The translations under genes were made by a program, and so were the position numbers. This document shows, piece after piece, positions 61,525-64,000 of a stretch of DNA of 64,000 nucleotides (position 1 is its first letter; every line of letters begins with the position of its first letter). Origin of the DNA: JBDHTQ01 sp039808765 (GTDB lineage Bacteria; Pseudomonadota; Alphaproteobacteria; UBA2400); assembly GCA_039808765.1 (NCBI GenBank), contig JBDHTQ010000005.1, forward strand, positions 62,001 through 126,000, written 5' to 3'. The notes under the pieces were generated by a model. That model searched no databases, was not told the origin of the DNA, and saw nothing but the letters and a program-made list of their open reading frames with translations.

Positions 61525-63924
61525 ATGGAGAGACGTCGTATGCACATAAACTCAGCAAATATGCGGCAGGGATTTTCCCTCCTTGAGTTGGCAGTCGTCG
61601 TCATGGTTGGTGGCGTCGTGCTTTTTGGTGCATGGCAAATGAGCAGTTATGTGGGCAATGGCGCCAAAGTCCAGATTCTTACAGAGCAAACAAAAACTGT
61701 AGCCTATGCCGCAAATAAGTATATCAATGTTAACCATACGGCGTTGTTGACGGTCTTGCCGAGCATTAATTCATCGGGCGAAATTTTACTCAGTGATATT
61801 AAAGCTGCGGGCTATCTTGATAGCAGTTTCCCGACGACCAACGTGGCCGGGCAGACGTATCGTGTCTTGGTTAAAAGAGAAGATGCAGGATCATCCGGTG
61901 CAGACGTTGCAGACACAATTGTCGGCGTTGTTGTAAGTTATGGGGGCGATACCCTTAGCGATAGTGTTGGCAATCTCTTTCTCAAAAGTTTCGGTTCGGG
62001 CGGGGGATTTATTTTCTCTGATTCTTCGACTACGGCGCGCGGGCCAGCGGGCGGCTGGCAGATCAATCTTTCTGGTACAGGATGGTCATCGATTGCAAGC
62101 TATACACCCTCTGCCGGACATGTCGTCGTTTCTTTGAATATGCAATTCGGGACAACATTTATCGCACCAACACCGATGCTTGATTCTTTAAGTGATGTGC
62201 GTACAAACTATGCGGTTGAATCAATGTTTGTTGGGGAGCTTTCCGGATCTGTTGCGCAGAACGGGGTTGGGAATACGTCTGCCGGCTATAATAGCCTGAA
62301 TGCATTAAATGCAGGAGAATATAATACTGCCCTGGGTCGCTCTTCATTAGCGCAAGTCATAGATGGAAGTGGAAATACGGCACTCGGATATATGTCTGGC
62401 CAGATCATTACTACAGGATCAGATAACCTATCCATTGGTTCTGGCATTAATCCTCCTGCAGCTGCATCTGAGACTTTTTTAAATATCGGAAATTTTTTAT
62501 ACGGAAATCTTCTTACCGAGCAGTATCGTTTGGGTGACTCGAATTTTACAACCAGCATTTCATTTGACGCTGGTCTGTCTACAAATACTATTCGCCCGCC
62601 TGTTGGAACAACCGCACAACGGCCTACGTGCAATGAGTCAACCCGCGCGGGCATGCGATATAATACAACAAACAATACTATTGATTTTTGCAATGCTGGG
62701 CCGTGGAACAGCACAGCAACACCGTTAGCAACGATTTCTCCAGCCAATACGGGTTTTCCAGGGGCAGGTTTTCTGGTGTTAACGCAAACCCGCTGGGATG
62801 GAAATCTTGGTGGGTTTGAGGGTGCTCGGCAAAAATGTTTTACCGAGCTGACAACAAATACAAACTGGAAATATTATACTGATGCAGATTCGGCGGGATT
62901 GTTGACATTAGAAAACATTACACCGTTTCTATGTACCTCTGACTACTGTCCATATGTGCAAATAAGCACGAATTATTATTTTGCGGCCGTTGGCGATTCA
63001 TCAGTTGGTGGTGGATATTTTACGGCGAGCAATCAAGGATACGGGCCAAATAATTTGTATTCTTGGGCGGGGCAAAATTATTTCGGTCGCGTGGACACAT
63101 ATTGGACAGGGCGCTCATGTTATTACAGTCATGTTTACAATTTTTACCCAACTGCTTCATGTCCTACTCAGACCTACTGTAATAATTGGACGTCAAATTC
63201 GTCAGCGCAGACGGGAACGTATGCTTTTTCTGCCTCAGCGGATGGTGGTTATGGCTATCAGAGATGGGGTGCATTGACCAATACCTGTGATAAAACTTAC
63301 CCACTGATTTGTCTTGTCGGTCCAAATGCAACCCCTGTCTTGGGGGCAGGAACGACAACGCCTGTCGCGCATTCAGAAGATTATTATTTTGTCTTATCCG
63401 AGACGGCATGGAATGGCAACTTGGGTGGAATTGATGGTGCAAACAGCAAGTGTTTGACTGAGCTAACAACGAATACGAACTGGAAATATTATACGGATGC
63501 CAATTCCCGTGGGTTGTTAACCAGCCAGCATGTCAAGGCCTTGGTGTGCGGTAATGGGTTGTGTCAAGTTCTTGCGCCGTACACAAAATACTATTATGCC
63601 CGAGTTGGTGATTCAACCTCAGGAGGGTCCTATTTTACGTCATCAGTTGACGGTGTTGGTCCTAATGAAGCGACGAATAACTGGAGTGGAGCAACATTTT
63701 TCGGGGTCTCAGCTGATTACTGGATGGGATTTTGGGAACCGTATGGTGCATCTGCAGCATTTATTGTGTATGGTGCAGAGGACAATTGTACAGACTGGTC
63801 AAGTAATTCGGCATCTGTTGTTGGACACACCGGGACCTCAAATGCAACCGGCACATTGCGTTGGAATAATGCTGATGACGCTTGCTCTAGCACGCGGCGA
63901 CTAATATGTGTTGTTAATCCCTAG
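61525..63924 (+). CDS. Prepilin-like adhesin with duplicated lectin-like domains
   Basis: The 799-aa product has four parts. First, a prepilin signal MRQGFSLLELAVVV, cut at G-F with Glu+5, and a pilin helix. Next, a beta-rich region to about 210. Third, a tail-fibre-like segment (about 230-400) with NTSAGYNSLNALNAGEYNT, NTALGYMSGQI and GTTAQRPTCNESTRAGMRY, known from phage tail and trimeric fibre proteins. Last, two lectin-like repeats (about 415-600 and 620-799), each with a W-G-N-LGG-G-A-KC core, TELTTNTNWKYYTDA and a closing CD-PLICLVG or C-RRLICVVN. These resemble DUF1554/C-type-lectin-fold domains. It is likely a pilus-tip or surface adhesin. The start is 61525; the next ATG (61540) is also possible. 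A second prepilin gene follows. Confidence 0.8.
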   Translation: MERRRMHINSANMRQGFSLLELAVVVMVGGVVLFGAWQMSSYVGNGAKVQILTEQTKTVAYAANKYINVNHTALLTVLPSINSSGEILLSDIKAAGYLDSSFPTTNVAGQTYRVLVKREDAGSSGADVADTIVGVVVSYGGDTLSDSVGNLFLKSFGSGGGFIFSDSSTTARGPAGGWQINLSGTGWSSIASYTPSAGHVVVSLNMQFGTTFIAPTPMLDSLSDVRTNYAVESMFVGELSGSVAQNGVGNTSAGYNSLNALNAGEYNTALGRSSLAQVIDGSGNTALGYMSGQIITTGSDNLSIGSGINPPAAASETFLNIGNFLYGNLLTEQYRLGDSNFTTSISFDAGLSTNTIRPPVGTTAQRPTCNESTRAGMRYNTTNNTIDFCNAGPWNSTATPLATISPANTGFPGAGFLVLTQTRWDGNLGGFEGARQKCFTELTTNTNWKYYTDADSAGLLTLENITPFLCTSDYCPYVQISTNYYFAAVGDSSVGGGYFTASNQGYGPNNLYSWAGQNYFGRVDTYWTGRSCYYSHVYNFYPTASCPTQTYCNNWTSNSSAQTGTYAFSASADGGYGYQRWGALTNTCDKTYPLICLVGPNATPVLGAGTTTPVAHSEDYYFVLSETAWNGNLGGIDGANSKCLTELTTNTNWKYYTDANSRGLLTSQHVKALVCGNGLCQVLAPYTKYYYARVGDSTSGGSYFTSSVDGVGPNEATNNWSGATFFGVSADYWMGFWEPYGASAAFIVYGAEDNCTDWSSNSASVVGHTGTSNATGTLRWNNADDACSSTRRLICVVNP
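62767..63921 (+). repeat. Internal tandem duplication of a lectin-like domain
   Basis: Copy A (62767-63324) and copy B (63382-63921) have a fixed offset of 615 bp at the strongest block: TELTTNTNWKYYTDADSAG in A and TELTTNTNWKYYTDANSRG in B. DNA agreement there is high, pointing to a fairly recent duplication. The middle parts differ, with more Cys and aromatic residues in A. Confidence 0.8.
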
Positions 63925-63937
63925 AATTGAGGATGTG

Positions 63938-64000
63938 ATGCACACTCATCATGTAGAGAAACACTTGCCACATCATGCTAAAAAAGCCTTTTCATTGCTT
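63938..64000 (+). CDS. Second prepilin-like protein, N-terminal end (partial)
   Basis: The gene runs off the right edge; 21 codons are visible. After a GAGG ribosome site 5 nt upstream, the protein begins MHTHHVEKHLPHHAKKAFSLL, a His-rich, basic leader followed by A-F-S-L-L, the start of a prepilin cleavage motif (A in place of the usual G before F). It lies 13 bp after the adhesin gene, so both are probably in one operon. Confidence 0.68.
   Translation, partial: MHTHHVEKHLPHHAKKAFSLL

Noticed and set aside
61525..63924. Diversity-generating retroelement target (lectin-fold variable protein)
   Set aside because: The lectin-like ends suggested it, but there is no reverse transcriptase or template repeat in the window, and the C-terminal codons show no adenine-rich variable block.

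Overview
The window is a 64 kb stretch of a Gram-negative chromosome of medium to low GC and is almost certainly alphaproteobacterial. Pointers to that class are a DivK-type response regulator, an EipB (DUF1849) envelope protein, an mlaA-mlaC pair, a PduO-type adenosyltransferase next to a 3-hydroxybutyryl-CoA dehydrogenase, a SUV3-like helicase, a general porin, and an FtsZ with a very long C-terminal linker. The order or genus cannot be fixed from the sequence alone. No prophage, transposase, integrase or CRISPR array was seen. Layout. 1-10.6 kb: the end of a probable 3-hydroxyisobutyryl-CoA hydrolase, sucCD, a serine-less alpha/beta hydrolase, hisS, an orphan protein, hbd and cobalamin adenosyltransferase, a tandem PIN-like protein and rph. 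10.8-17 kb: a polar amino-acid ABC transporter, secF, a BPL_N-like protein, class II aldolase and a small membrane protein. 17.2-20.3 kb: a compact cytochrome bd operon, cydP-cydA-cydB-cydX, which includes two very small genes. 20.7-29.2 kb: mlaC/mlaA, metF-metH, divK, eipB and an hsp20 with a sigma32-like promoter. 29.3-35.7 kb: tamA-tamB and a porin. 36.0-54.2 kb: the division and cell wall (dcw) cluster, mraZ-rsmH-ftsL-ftsI-murE-murF-mraY-ftsW-murG-murC-murB-hydrolase-ddl-ftsQ-ftsA-ftsZ, all on the plus strand with overlapping stops and starts. murD is missing from its usual place, and a small alpha/beta hydrolase is inserted. 54.2-64 kb: a frameshifted nucleotidyltransferase relic, tRNA-Glu(CTC), a soluble double-PAS chemotaxis receptor, a periplasmic protein of unknown role, a SUV3-like helicase, a large prepilin-adhesin with two lectin-like domains, and the start of a second prepilin. 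How the genes connect: many products serve the envelope. The dcw cluster makes and places peptidoglycan; TamAB, MlaA/C, porin and EipB build or maintain the outer membrane; the prepilin-adhesins probably face outside. SucCD, Hbd, the hydrolase and the B12 adenosyltransferase fit acyl-CoA and propionate/valine catabolism feeding the TCA cycle, while MetF/MetH use B12 for methionine. Most notable: (1) a roughly 100-bp repeat in six copies, whose one end is a hairpin plus T-rich tract facing the 3' end of a neighbouring gene in every copy and merging with or touching the stop codon in three; (2) a modular prepilin with a tail-fibre-like stalk and duplicated lectin-like domains, followed by another prepilin; (3) an orphan protein that reads as two PIN nuclease-like domains; (4) evenly spaced MraZ boxes lying on a likely mra promoter.
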